Counted from the first letter of the stretch, positions 8,111 through 15,058 are shown. The stretch: DNA of 21,427 nt from Patescibacteria group bacterium (GCA_023474975.1 JAMCXE010000051.1:1-21427); one strand, 5' to 3'. The notes: generated by a model not told the origin, from the sequence alone. Made by a program: numbers and translations.

Positions 8111-9580
8111 ATGTTTAAGGGCATTGATATTCATAGGGTGGCTTTTTGGTTTTGTTCTTTTTTTATTGTCGGGGTCGGTTTGGCTACAATGTTCGGCAAT
8201 ATTTATTTTTTGATCGTATTATTTTTTTGGGTCTCGGCTTTTTTCTTTTTGCTGAATAAAAATTTTTTTGCCTTGCTGATACTGTTATCCGGCCTTCTGG
8301 GAGTTTTTTATTTTAGATCGTATTCTCTGATCCAAGCAGGATCGGTGATCATGCCATTTGGCGCCGATCATGAATTTACCGGAATAATAAAAAATGTTTC
8401 AAAGACAGATTCTGCGCAAACTTTGATCGTTGATCTAAAGGGTGGATATAGCGGTTTAGTAAGTATCGGTGCAAAGGCTTACCCGGCTTTCGAGTACGGG
8501 GACCTGATAAAATTCAATGGCATTATAAACAAACCGGAAGATGTGTATAAGAATTTCTATTTGCTTCATGGTATTTCTGGTCAAGTTAATTTTCCCGAAA
8601 TAGAGCTGATGACAAAGGGAGAGGGCAACCCGATTAAGGCGTGGTTATTCAATTTAAGAGAAAAAATTAAAGACATCTTCAAGCGATCTCTACCAAAAGA
8701 GAAGGCCGCTTTCTTAACCGGTATTACGATAGGCGGTAAGGAAGACTTTTCAAAAGAATTGAAAAATGAAATGGCGCTTAGCGGTACAACCCACTTGGTA
8801 GCCATATCCGGATATAATATTTCCATTATAGTTTTGGTTGTCGGAGCCTTTTTTGCTTCCATTTTTTCGGCAACAGCATCGTTCTATCTGACCATACTCA
8901 CCGTTATTTTATTTGTGATAATGACCGGCGCGGAGGCTTCCGTTGTCAGAGCAGCTGTAATGGGCGTTATTGTACTTTTCGCTGAAAGGACAGAGCGTCT
9001 ATATGATCCGAGAAACGCCATTGTTTTAACTGCATTTATAATGATATTGTTAAATCCTTTTACATTGATATTCGATGCTGGTTTTCAGTTATCATTTGCG
9101 GCGCTTATTGGAATAATCTATTTGGCTCCCGCGATAAAGAGCTTATTTTCTAATCGTGGTCGATCTCATCTTGTCAAAGAAAATTTTGATAAAGGTTTTT
9201 TGTCTTGGAGAGAAAATGCTGTGGTCACAGCATCCGCGCAGATCATGGCTTTTCCGATATTAATATATAATTTTGGTATTTTTTCTTTGAGTTCTTTGTT
9301 TGCAAATATACTGATACTTGAGTTTGTGCCTATTACGATGGGGGTCGGTTTTTTTATGGCCGGGGCGGGATGGTTCTCTATTTTTTCGGCAAAGATGCTC
9401 GGAATCATAGCCAATATGTTTATTTCGTATGATTTTTTTATAATGGATATTTTCTCAAAGTTTTCGTTTATTTTGCCGGTAAAAGGCATCGGTTTTTTAT
9501 CGGGTATTGCTTATTATGTAGCCGTATCTTTGTTCGTATATAAATTCAAAAAAAATGAAAAAGAGTCACGATCTTTTTAA
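8111..9580 (+). CDS. comEC: ComEC/Rec2 DNA-uptake channel (membrane part)
   Basis: A 489-residue polytopic protein that forms the inner-membrane channel for single-stranded DNA in natural transformation. An N-terminal block of two to three membrane helices (10-75) and a small OB-like soluble domain (about 85-165) precede the Competence domain. That domain carries the family signature ALSGTTHLVAISGYNIS at 222-237, followed by about seven hydrophobic segments up to residue 480. The C-terminal metallo-beta-lactamase domain found in full-length ComEC (about 700-800 residues) is missing from this chain. It is encoded by the next gene, whose ATG overlaps the end of this one by 26 nt. The start was chosen because it precedes the first membrane helix and lies just after a TATAAT box. 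Confidence 0.9.
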   Translation: MFKGIDIHRVAFWFCSFFIVGVGLATMFGNIYFLIVLFFWVSAFFFLLNKNFFALLILLSGLLGVFYFRSYSLIQAGSVIMPFGADHEFTGIIKNVSKTDSAQTLIVDLKGGYSGLVSIGAKAYPAFEYGDLIKFNGIINKPEDVYKNFYLLHGISGQVNFPEIELMTKGEGNPIKAWLFNLREKIKDIFKRSLPKEKAAFLTGITIGGKEDFSKELKNEMALSGTTHLVAISGYNISIIVLVVGAFFASIFSATASFYLTILTVILFVIMTGAEASVVRAAVMGVIVLFAERTERLYDPRNAIVLTAFIMILLNPFTLIFDAGFQLSFAALIGIIYLAPAIKSLFSNRGRSHLVKENFDKGFLSWRENAVVTASAQIMAFPILIYNFGIFSLSSLFANILILEFVPITMGVGFFMAGAGWFSIFSAKMLGIIANMFISYDFFIMDIFSKFSFILPVKGIGFLSGIAYYVAVSLFVYKFKKNEKESRSF

Positions 9581-10409
9581 AGTATTTATATATATACTGA
9601 TAGCTCTAGATCTCGTGATCTGGTATCTTATATTTTTCTCGAAAATTTCTTTCGGACCGGAATTATATTTTTTAAAAGTGGGTCAGGGCGACAGCTCTTT
9701 AGTCGTTTTGCCCGGCGGAAATAAGAGTATTAAATATCTTATTGATGGAGGGCCGCTACAGGGAGGCGTGGTTTCTAATTTAGAAAAAATATTTGGTATC
9801 GGCGATAGGTATATAGATTTGGTCTTTGTTTCTCACCCGGAAGTAGATCATTTTGGCGGACTTATCGATGTTTTAAAAAATTACGATGTGGGAGCGGTAT
9901 TGTATAACGGCAATGAATCGGATGACGTAAATTGGAAAGAATTTAATGCGGTTATTTTGCAAAAAAATATTCCAAAGATATCGCTTCAAATTGGAGATAG
10001 TATCATTTATGCGTCATCTACTATGGCGGTTTTGAATTCCACTAATTTGTCGGCTTCTTCAAATGATTCGGGGCTGGCATTATTTTTGGAAAGCGGGGGA
10101 TTAAGGGTGCTGTATATGGCAGACCTCTCCGCCAAAATGGAAAGATCGATCGTTGAAAATAAAAATATCCAAACGGATGTTCTGAAGGTTTCGCATCATG
10201 GCTCTAAATATTCATCCGATCCGATGTTCTTGGGGAAGATCGATCCTAAAATTTCTGTGATCGAGGTTGGCAAGAACAGCTACGGACATCCAACCAAGGA
10301 AGTCTTGAACAGATTGGCTGATGTCGGATCGCAGGTTTTTAGGACTGATCTGCAAGGGATCATAAAGATAGTTTTGGATGCAGGCAAGATAAAAGTTCTT
10401 GGTATTTAA
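9555..10409 (+). CDS. ComEC-type metallo-beta-lactamase-fold hydrolase (split ComEC domain)
   Basis: A 284-residue protein with an N-terminal membrane anchor (about 10-29) followed by a metallo-beta-lactamase fold. Visible motifs are KVGQGDSSLV (41-50), LIDGG (62-66), SHPEVDHFGG (93-102, ligands H94, D98, H99; Glu in the second His position, as in many ComEC domains), MAD (188-190), SHHGS (213-217) and GHP at 244-246. This is the layout of the ComEC C-terminal domain, thought to degrade the non-transported DNA strand. The 26-nt overlap with comEC suggests translational coupling, so the two chains probably work together at the membrane outer face. Confidence 0.88.
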   Translation: MKKSHDLFKVFIYILIALDLVIWYLIFFSKISFGPELYFLKVGQGDSSLVVLPGGNKSIKYLIDGGPLQGGVVSNLEKIFGIGDRYIDLVFVSHPEVDHFGGLIDVLKNYDVGAVLYNGNESDDVNWKEFNAVILQKNIPKISLQIGDSIIYASSTMAVLNSTNLSASSNDSGLALFLESGGLRVLYMADLSAKMERSIVENKNIQTDVLKVSHHGSKYSSDPMFLGKIDPKISVIEVGKNSYGHPTKEVLNRLADVGSQVFRTDLQGIIKIVLDAGKIKVLGI

Positions 10410-10468
10410 CAGGGATCGTTATTAATGCTATTATTTTAGATAATTAATTTTTATAGACAAAATAAAAT

Positions 10469-11068
10469 ATGAAACTTCACGAAGAAAAAACCTTGGTATT
10501 ATTAAAACCCGACGCGGTCCAAAGAAATCTTATCGGTGAAATAATTGGTAGATTTGAGAAAGCTGGATTGAAAATAGTTGCTTTGAAATTTGTTTTGCCG
10601 ACTAAAGATCAGGCCTATAAACACTACGTTAAGAACGAAGCTGAGATCATAGCCTTGGGTCAGCGTTCAATAGAGGGACAGAAAAGATCCGGGATAGAAG
10701 TTAAGACCGATCCTAAAACTCAGGGCCAAGAGATTGTAAATAAATTGGTCAAATTCCTATCATCGAGTCCGGTAGTGGCAATGGTTTTGCAGGGAAATCA
10801 GGCTATTGCGATCACCAGAAAATTAGTTGGTTCAACTGAGCCCCTGCAGTCAGCCGTGGGAACGATAAGGGGCGACTATACCGTGGATTCCTATGCTTTG
10901 GCCGATAGCGGTGATAGAGCGGTAAGAAATTTGGTTCACGCATCTTCCAGCCAATTCGATTCCGAATATGAAATAAAGGCGTGGTTCACTAAAGAGGAGG
11001 TGGTCGATTACAAGAATGTTCGCGATAAGATATTGTACGACGTTAATTTTGACAGTATTAAGGAGTAG
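10469..11068 (+). CDS. ndk: Nucleoside diphosphate kinase with internal insertion
   Basis: Balances NTP and dNTP pools by moving the gamma-phosphate through a phospho-histidine. The N-terminus TLVLLKPDAVQRNLIGEII matches the family (K13 binds phosphate), and the active-site histidine is H157 in RNLVHASSS (family consensus N-x-x-H-G-S-D-S). At 199 residues it exceeds the usual 130-150. The extra residues lie roughly at 55-95 (after the HY motif) and as a short addition near 137-150 (YTVDSYALADSGDR). The HGSDS loop is altered to HASSS. It has a 59-nt gap from the ComEC-type hydrolase gene and no clear Shine-Dalgarno. The insertion type occurs in other CPR kinases, as far as I recall. Confidence 0.92.
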   Translation: MKLHEEKTLVLLKPDAVQRNLIGEIIGRFEKAGLKIVALKFVLPTKDQAYKHYVKNEAEIIALGQRSIEGQKRSGIEVKTDPKTQGQEIVNKLVKFLSSSPVVAMVLQGNQAIAITRKLVGSTEPLQSAVGTIRGDYTVDSYALADSGDRAVRNLVHASSSQFDSEYEIKAWFTKEEVVDYKNVRDKILYDVNFDSIKE

Positions 11069-11095
11069 TACAGTTGTTATTTATTAGGGTTTTAA

Positions 11096-11117
11096 TGTTA
11101 TCCACAGATTGATAACA
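11096..11117. promoter_or_regulatory. Palindrome TGTTATC-N8-GATAACA containing a consensus DnaA box
   Basis: Perfect 7-bp arms at 11096-11102 and 11111-11117 with an 8-nt spacer. The left arm and spacer contain TTATCCACA (11098-11106), the consensus DnaA-box sequence. The site lies about 20 nt upstream of an extended -10 box, where an operator or activator site would be expected. A weaker match (CAATTCACA) occurs at 11119-11127. Two or three boxes are too few to suggest an origin. Confidence 0.5.
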
Positions 11118-11132
11118 AACAATTCACAGAAA

Positions 11133-11141
11133 TGGTATAAT
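11133..11141 (+). promoter_or_regulatory. Extended -10 promoter (TGGTATAAT)
   Basis: TG-n-TATAAT with hexamer 11136-11141. The predicted start, about 7 nt downstream, coincides with the first base of the AACCTTG hairpin at 11148. No good -35 is present, which is acceptable for extended -10 promoters. Confidence 0.6.
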
Positions 11142-11147
11142 AAAGTT

Positions 11148-11300
11148 AACCTTGAAGTATTAAACAAGGTTTAGAAAACTCCATTGTCCCCCAGATTAAT
11201 CGTTTTAAAAAGGGAGAGTAAATCGTATCTTGCCGTGGCAAAATACTGAACTTTCCCACCTACTAATGAGCTAGGGGTAGTAAATGGAGTTTTTTATTTT
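11148..11300 (+). ncRNA. Candidate structured non-coding RNA of unknown family
   Basis: Read from the sequence: a 5' hairpin AACCTTG/CAAGGTT (11148-11154 with 11165-11171). Next comes an 11-bp perfect closing helix AAAACTCCATT/AATGGAGTTTT (11175-11185 with 11283-11293), followed by a T-rich run as in a terminator. Inside is an apical arm of 8 bp (11212-11219 with 11250-11257, one G-U), then GTAT/ATAC (11225-11228 with 11243-11246) and TTGC/GCAA (11230-11233 with 11238-11241) capped by CGTG. Between the closing helix and the apical arm each strand leaves about 25 unpaired bases, apart from a possible CCCC/GGGG pairing (11088-type C run at 11188-11191 with 11274-11277). The closing stem, large bubble and apical arm recall 6S RNA, but it is shorter than usual and I cannot assign it. 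It has its own promoter and terminator and no plausible ORF. Confidence 0.6.
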
Positions 11301-11303
11301 TTT

Positions 11304-11346
11304 AACAGCTTGACTTTTTGCTGTTAATATGATATTTTTCTATCAT
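11304..11346 (+). promoter_or_regulatory. Promoter of the 11384-11678 gene with two overlapping palindromes
   Basis: TTGACT (11310-11315), a 17-nt spacer and TATTTT (11333-11338) form a sigma-70 promoter. The -35 is enclosed by AACAGC/GCTGTT (11304-11309 with 11320-11325). The -10 and predicted start are covered by ATGATA/TATCAT (11329-11334 with 11341-11346). Both palindromes could be operators; short arms mean chance cannot be excluded. Confidence 0.5.
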
Positions 11347-11383
11347 TGTTTGTACTTTGTCAGCTAAATAACGGAGGAATTAA

Positions 11384-11678
11384 AATGCAAAACGTAGCAG
11401 AAAGGCGTGACGAGAATCGCGGAAAAATAATCTTTAAATCCGCGGAAAGAAAAAGCTTCTTACGCTGGCGCAACATCTTGGTGGACAAGATAAAGCAGTA
11501 TCCGAAAAAGTTCGACCGGCGCAGCATCCTCGTGCTGAAAATAAACGAGAAGCGCGGGATAGCCTGGCCTTCCGATATGGTGCAGCTCGAGTTGTACAGA
11601 ATATTCGGAACCAAGCACAATACGAAAGTTCTCTTCTTCAAGAGGCTCCGCGAGGTGGTTCTGCGGCGGCTGGATTAG
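11384..11678 (+). CDS. Small basic protein of unknown function, GC-richer than its neighbours
   Basis: A 97-residue, strongly basic protein (many Arg and Lys, for example RKSFLRWRN and KRLREVVLRRLD) without membrane segments or cysteines. I do not recognise it. The start was set at the ATG 7 nt after a strong GGAGGA (11372-11377); an upstream in-frame ATG at 11346 would place the promoter start inside the gene. Codon use differs sharply from the surroundings: CGC, CTC, GTG, AAG and GAG are favoured, where neighbours prefer A/T-ending codons. The minus strand is also open in two frames here, which follows from the higher GC. The gene is a self-contained unit with its own promoter, leader and a strong terminator. 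Charge suggests nucleic-acid binding (inference only). Confidence 0.65.
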
Positions 11679-11695
11679 CCGACCGTCGCAATTAG

Positions 11696-11728
11696 CCCGC
11701 ATTTGGTTTTACCAGGTGCGGGTTTTTT
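11696..11728 (+). terminator. Rho-independent terminator after the small basic gene
   Basis: CCCGCATTTGG (11696-11706) pairs with CCAGGTGCGGG (11712-11722) over 11 bp with two wobbles and a TTTTA loop, followed by six T. Confidence 0.9.
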
Positions 11729-11743
11729 ATTAATTGGTCGTTT

Positions 11744-11752
11744 TGCTATAAT
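11744..11752 (+). promoter_or_regulatory. Extended -10 promoter of the kimA-like gene (TGCTATAAT)
   Basis: The hexamer TATAAT is at 11747-11752 and is followed by 6 nt and then GTG. The transcript would start at or next to the GTG, so this start implies a leaderless mRNA and supports 11759 over the TTG at 11753. Confidence 0.6.
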
Positions 11753-11758
11753 TTGAGG

Positions 11759-13606
11759 GTGTTTAAGAACTTGAGGGAAAAGCTGTTAGGCAAACCCTTG
11801 GCCACGTCTGCGATCGTTATGGAAAAATTGACGAATTTGCAGGGTCTGGCTATTTTTGGTTCGGATGCTTTATCGTCCACTGCTTACGCCACAGAAGAAA
11901 TTTTATTGGTGCTTGTTGCTGGCATGGCTTCATTGTCTATTGTGTCCGTGTATATAGCATTAGCTATTGCGGCTTTGATATTTGTGGTTGCTTTTTCGTA
12001 TAGGCAGGTTATCTATGAATATCCGCAAGGGGGTGGGGTTTACAATGTTGCAATAAAAAACCTTGGAGAGTATCCGGCATTAATAGGGGCAGCATCGTTA
12101 CTAATAGACTATGTTTTAACCGCTGCGGTATCTACGACCGCTGGAATTGCGGCAATAACATCCGCCTTTCCGGAAATATATCCTCATCGTGTGGCCTTAG
12201 GAATAGTAGTTATCATTTTTCTGACCTGGGCAAATTTGCGGGGAGTTAGAGAATCAGGAAAGCTTTTTGCTTTACCCACTTATTTTTTCTTGGCGTCGTT
12301 TTTTATTATGATCGGCTACGGAGCGTGGAAATTTTTAAATGGAACTTTTCCGGTTAGTCATGTTACCGCCATACCAATGGAACCCATCGGCGCATTAGGA
12401 ATCGTTCTGATATTGCACGCTTTTGCTTCTGGCTGCGCTGCAATGACTGGAATTGAAGCGACGTCTAATGGTGTAGGAGCATTTCAGGCGCCGGAATCGA
12501 AAAATGCGGCTAAGACCTTAATGTGGATGGCAACAGTACTGGGTATTATATTTTTGGGCATTTCATCGCTGGCTTTCTGGGCTAAGGTGGTCCCAATCGC
12601 TAACGAAACAATTATTTCTCAAATAGCTCGTCTTTTGTTCGATCACAATATTATTTATTACTTTATCCAATTTTCTACGGCATTGATATTGCTTTTGGCG
12701 GCAAATACCCCCTTTGCCGGATTTCCCCGTGTTGCTTCGCAGTTGGCTCACGATGGTTACTTTCCGACGCAGTTCTTAAACCTTGGTTCAAGACTTGTCT
12801 TTGCTAATGGTATTTTCTTACTTTCTTTATTTGCTTCGTTACTGATATTTTTGTCGCAAGGCAGTGTCCATGCCCTTATTCCGCTCTATGCGGTGGGTGT
12901 TTTTTTGGGATTTTCTATATCCCAATTTGGCATGATCATTCATTGGTTTAAAAAAGGGTACGGGCAATTAAAAAAAATATTGATCAACGGCGCCGGATTT
13001 ATTTCGACCATCATAGTCTTTTTTATTGTTCTTTATTCAAAATTTCTAATCGGGGCCTGGATTCTTATTCCGGCGGTTGTTTTGATAGTTTTTATAATGA
13101 AGGGGATTAAAAAACATTACACTAGAACCGCTAATATCTTATCTTTGGAAAACAATATGCTGCCGGAAATAATGCCGGAAAAAACCATGATAATCTTGGT
13201 GCAAGCTATGGATATGGGTGCTTTGTACGCATTAAAAATGGCCAGATCTTTTCAGCCGGCAAGGATTTTAGCTTTGCACATTGCCACGGATAGAGCCGAG
13301 GGAGAAGATTTAAAACAGCAATGGAGAAAGTATGCGCCGGATATAGAAATAGACGTATTATTTTCTGAATATCGCGACTTGGTTAATCCGATCATAAATT
13401 TTTTGAAGAGCACTGATAAAAGGTGGGCTAATGATCGTTTAACGCTCATCGTTCCTCAAGTCGCACTTACAAGATGGTGGCATTATTTTTTGCACAATCA
13501 AACGATGAGGAGATTGCAGTTGGCAATAGATGGAGACCCAGATCTTAATCCGGATATTTTTGAAGTCACTGTGAAAACAATTATTCCAAAATCAGCGATA
13601 AGGTAG
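11759..13606 (+). CDS. KimA-like APC-superfamily potassium importer
   Basis: A 615-residue membrane protein with 12 predicted membrane segments up to about residue 450 and a soluble C-terminal domain of about 160 residues. The N-terminal sequence LAIFGSDALSSTAYATEEIL and the YEYPQGGGVYNVAIKNLGEY block match the KimA (YdaO) group of the APC superfamily, which imports K+ with protons. Length is also close to KimA (about 607). The C-terminal domain (EKTMIILVQAMDMGALYALKMARSFQPARILALHI) has a USP-like alternating pattern, as in KimA. In Firmicutes such genes often follow a c-di-AMP riboswitch; none is visible here. The start is GTG, with TTG 6 nt upstream as an alternative. It is monocistronic, between a terminator and the pilin promoter. 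Confidence 0.85.
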   Translation: MFKNLREKLLGKPLATSAIVMEKLTNLQGLAIFGSDALSSTAYATEEILLVLVAGMASLSIVSVYIALAIAALIFVVAFSYRQVIYEYPQGGGVYNVAIKNLGEYPALIGAASLLIDYVLTAAVSTTAGIAAITSAFPEIYPHRVALGIVVIIFLTWANLRGVRESGKLFALPTYFFLASFFIMIGYGAWKFLNGTFPVSHVTAIPMEPIGALGIVLILHAFASGCAAMTGIEATSNGVGAFQAPESKNAAKTLMWMATVLGIIFLGISSLAFWAKVVPIANETIISQIARLLFDHNIIYYFIQFSTALILLLAANTPFAGFPRVASQLAHDGYFPTQFLNLGSRLVFANGIFLLSLFASLLIFLSQGSVHALIPLYAVGVFLGFSISQFGMIIHWFKKGYGQLKKILINGAGFISTIIVFFIVLYSKFLIGAWILIPAVVLIVFIMKGIKKHYTRTANILSLENNMLPEIMPEKTMIILVQAMDMGALYALKMARSFQPARILALHIATDRAEGEDLKQQWRKYAPDIEIDVLFSEYRDLVNPIINFLKSTDKRWANDRLTLIVPQVALTRWWHYFLHNQTMRRLQLAIDGDPDLNPDIFEVTVKTIIPKSAIR

Positions 13607-13611
13607 TTTTT

Positions 13612-13620
13612 TGTTATAAT
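13612..13620 (+). promoter_or_regulatory. Extended -10 promoter of the pilin locus (TGTTATAAT)
   Basis: Hexamer TATAAT at 13615-13620, preceded by TG-T. It lies 27 nt before the small leader ORF and about 120 nt before the pilin ATG, giving the pilin an unusually long leader for this window. Confidence 0.55.
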
Positions 13621-13647
13621 AGATAATATCTTTTATATAAAACAACG

Positions 13648-13731
13648 ATGTTTTTTAAAGACTTTTTTAAATTTTCTATAAAGAAGAAAAAGGGTTTCAC
13701 CCCGTTAGAGATCTTAATCAATGGGTATTAA
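13648..13731 (+). CDS. 27-residue ORF with a prepilin-like leader (KKKKGFTPLEILI)
   Basis: Starts at an ATG 27 nt after the -10 box and ends at TAA 13729-13731, 9 nt before the pilin ATG. The peptide has a basic stretch followed by GFTPLEILI, which mimics the G-F-T-x-x-E cleavage region of type IV prepilins, but it stops after NGY with no membrane helix. It could be a decayed pilin 5' end, or a translated leader whose coding sequence is constrained by the inverted repeat at 13701-13714. It has no separate homology that I can name. Confidence 0.5.
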   Translation: MFFKDFFKFSIKKKKGFTPLEILINGY

Positions 13732-13799
13732 TTTAATTCCATGTTTCACTCGCCAATCAATAATTTCAATAAAAACAAAAAACCGAGATCTCTAACGGG
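13701..13799. repeat. 14-bp perfect inverted repeat around the pilin start (CCCGTTAGAGATCT)
   Basis: CCCGTTAGAGATCT at 13701-13714 is the exact reverse complement of 13786-13799. A further GGGT/ACCC pair (13692-13695 with 13804-13807) lies across a small internal loop. The 71-nt loop holds the pilin ATG. The left arm codes for TPLEI of the small ORF, and the right arm codes for RSLTG of the pilin leader. Both arms also sit next to a direct repeat, GG(T/C)TTCACCC, coding for GFT in each ORF. Confidence 0.9.
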
Positions 13800-15015
13800 C
13801 TTCACCCTCATAGAACTCCTCATAGTCATAGGTATCTTGGCTGTCTTAGCCACAGTCACTCTTCTAGTCATAAACCCAGCTCAGATGGTAAAGCAGAGCA
13901 GGGATGCCAATAGAGTCACAGAGATAAACCAGATAAACCAAGCTCTTCTCTTCTTCCAGTCTTTCGGAGGCTCCAGCACTGCCATGGGTACTCATAATAC
14001 AGTCTATGTCTCCATCCCAAGTTCCACCTCAGACTGTTCCGGTCTCGGTCTCCCGGCTCTCGGAGGAGGCTATGTCTATCACTGCTCAGACTCCACCCAC
14101 TACAGGAACATAGACGGCACAGGCTGGATACCCGTAGATCTCACCTCAGTCCAATCCTCAGCCGGCAATCTCTTCTTCGCTCTACCCATAGATCCTATCA
14201 ACACAGTAGCCGGAGGTCTCTACTACACCTACATCCCAGGATCCTGGGCTCTTTCTGCTACCATGGAATCAGACAAATATCTTGCCTCTAATGCTGCTAA
14301 TGATGGTGGACAAGTATCAACCAGATTTGAACTCGGAAATGATTTGACTCTGGATAATAACATCGCTCCATCTCTAATTCCCACAAACGGACTTGTTGCT
14401 TACTGGAAATTCGATGAGGGGGGTGGAACATCTGTTACTGATTCGAGCGGTAGCGGAAATACTGGAACTTGGTCCGGAACGGACACTCATTATGTTACGG
14501 GTAAAGTCGGTAGCTATGCGGCGCAATTTAACGGAAGCAGTGATTATGTCGGTATTCCAACTTTAACTAATAATAATTTTATTTCATCTGATCTTTCGGT
14601 ATCACTTTGGATTAAAAAGGCAAATGCGACCAATTCCGAAGAGGATTTTATTAGTACATACGGCGGTGGTGCTTACGGCTGGATTTTTGATCTTAATAAC
14701 ACTTCTAATATCAGATTTTATAATGGGACTTGGGCCGCTTCATCCATTACAATATCGGATACGAATTGGCATTACGTAAGCGTTACATTTAATCATTCTA
14801 CATATAAGGTTGATTTTTATGTTGATGGACAATTTAAAGAAGAGGATACAGCTAGCGCAAGCATAACTGGTAACGGCACCGCTTTAAGTATCGGAGCCAG
14901 AAATTTTCCTGGATACTCAAACAATTTTTTCAGCGGCTTAATGGACGATGTCGCCGTTTATTCTCGCGTTCTTTCCGGATCGGAAATTACAGCAATTTAT
15001 AATGCTGAAAAATAA
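13741..15015 (+). CDS. Type IV pilin-like protein fused to a LamG/concanavalin-A-like domain
   Basis: A 424-residue secreted or pilus-tip protein. A 20-residue basic leader ends at G20; cleavage before F21 gives FTLIELLIVIGILAVLATV, with the mature Glu5 (E25) and the hydrophobic N-terminal helix of type IV pilins. Residues 45-200 form a pilin head with two cysteines (C99, C115) and the LPIDPIN / YYTYIPGSWALSATMES segments I associate with CPR pilins. Residues 218-420 are a LamG-like jelly roll (LVAYWKFDEGGGT, DLSVSLWIK, WHYVSVTFN, FSGLMDDVAVYSRVLS), a fold used for carbohydrate or surface binding. Codons of the first about 180 residues end in C far more often than those after about 14275, suggesting a composite gene. 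It probably acts as an adhesive minor pilin. No pilus assembly genes are in the window. Confidence 0.85.
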   Translation: MFHSPINNFNKNKKPRSLTGFTLIELLIVIGILAVLATVTLLVINPAQMVKQSRDANRVTEINQINQALLFFQSFGGSSTAMGTHNTVYVSIPSSTSDCSGLGLPALGGGYVYHCSDSTHYRNIDGTGWIPVDLTSVQSSAGNLFFALPIDPINTVAGGLYYTYIPGSWALSATMESDKYLASNAANDGGQVSTRFELGNDLTLDNNIAPSLIPTNGLVAYWKFDEGGGTSVTDSSGSGNTGTWSGTDTHYVTGKVGSYAAQFNGSSDYVGIPTLTNNNFISSDLSVSLWIKKANATNSEEDFISTYGGGAYGWIFDLNNTSNIRFYNGTWAASSITISDTNWHYVSVTFNHSTYKVDFYVDGQFKEEDTASASITGNGTALSIGARNFPGYSNNFFSGLMDDVAVYSRVLSGSEITAIYNAEK

Positions 15016-15030
15016 AATATAATTTTATTA

Positions 15031-15058
15031 AAAAACCGGCTTATGCCGGTTTTTTTTA
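15031..15058 (+). terminator. Rho-independent terminator after the pilin gene
   Basis: A 10-bp perfect stem AAAAACCGGC/GCCGGTTTTT with loop TTAT and a T run, 15 nt after the stop. Confidence 0.92.

Noticed and set aside
7956..8213. Plus-strand open frame of 85 codons overlapping the terminator and comEC start
   Set aside because: It runs through a clear terminator hairpin and into comEC in another frame, and the peptide has no sensible composition; a chance frame.
11096..11127. Possible replication origin
   Set aside because: Only one perfect DnaA box and weak partners, and no dnaA or dnaN nearby; more likely a regulatory site.
11360..11702. Two minus-strand frames opposite the 97-residue gene
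   Set aside because: Open mainly because this stretch is GC-richer. The plus frame alone has a promoter, a strong Shine-Dalgarno and a terminator in the right places.
11753..11758. TTG start for the KimA-like gene
   Set aside because: The GTG at 11759 is a better start codon and is exactly 6 nt after the -10 hexamer, as at another start in the window.
11680..11758. c-di-AMP (ydaO-type) riboswitch before the KimA-like gene
   Set aside because: The space is taken up by a terminator and a promoter abutting the start; there is no room for a riboswitch.
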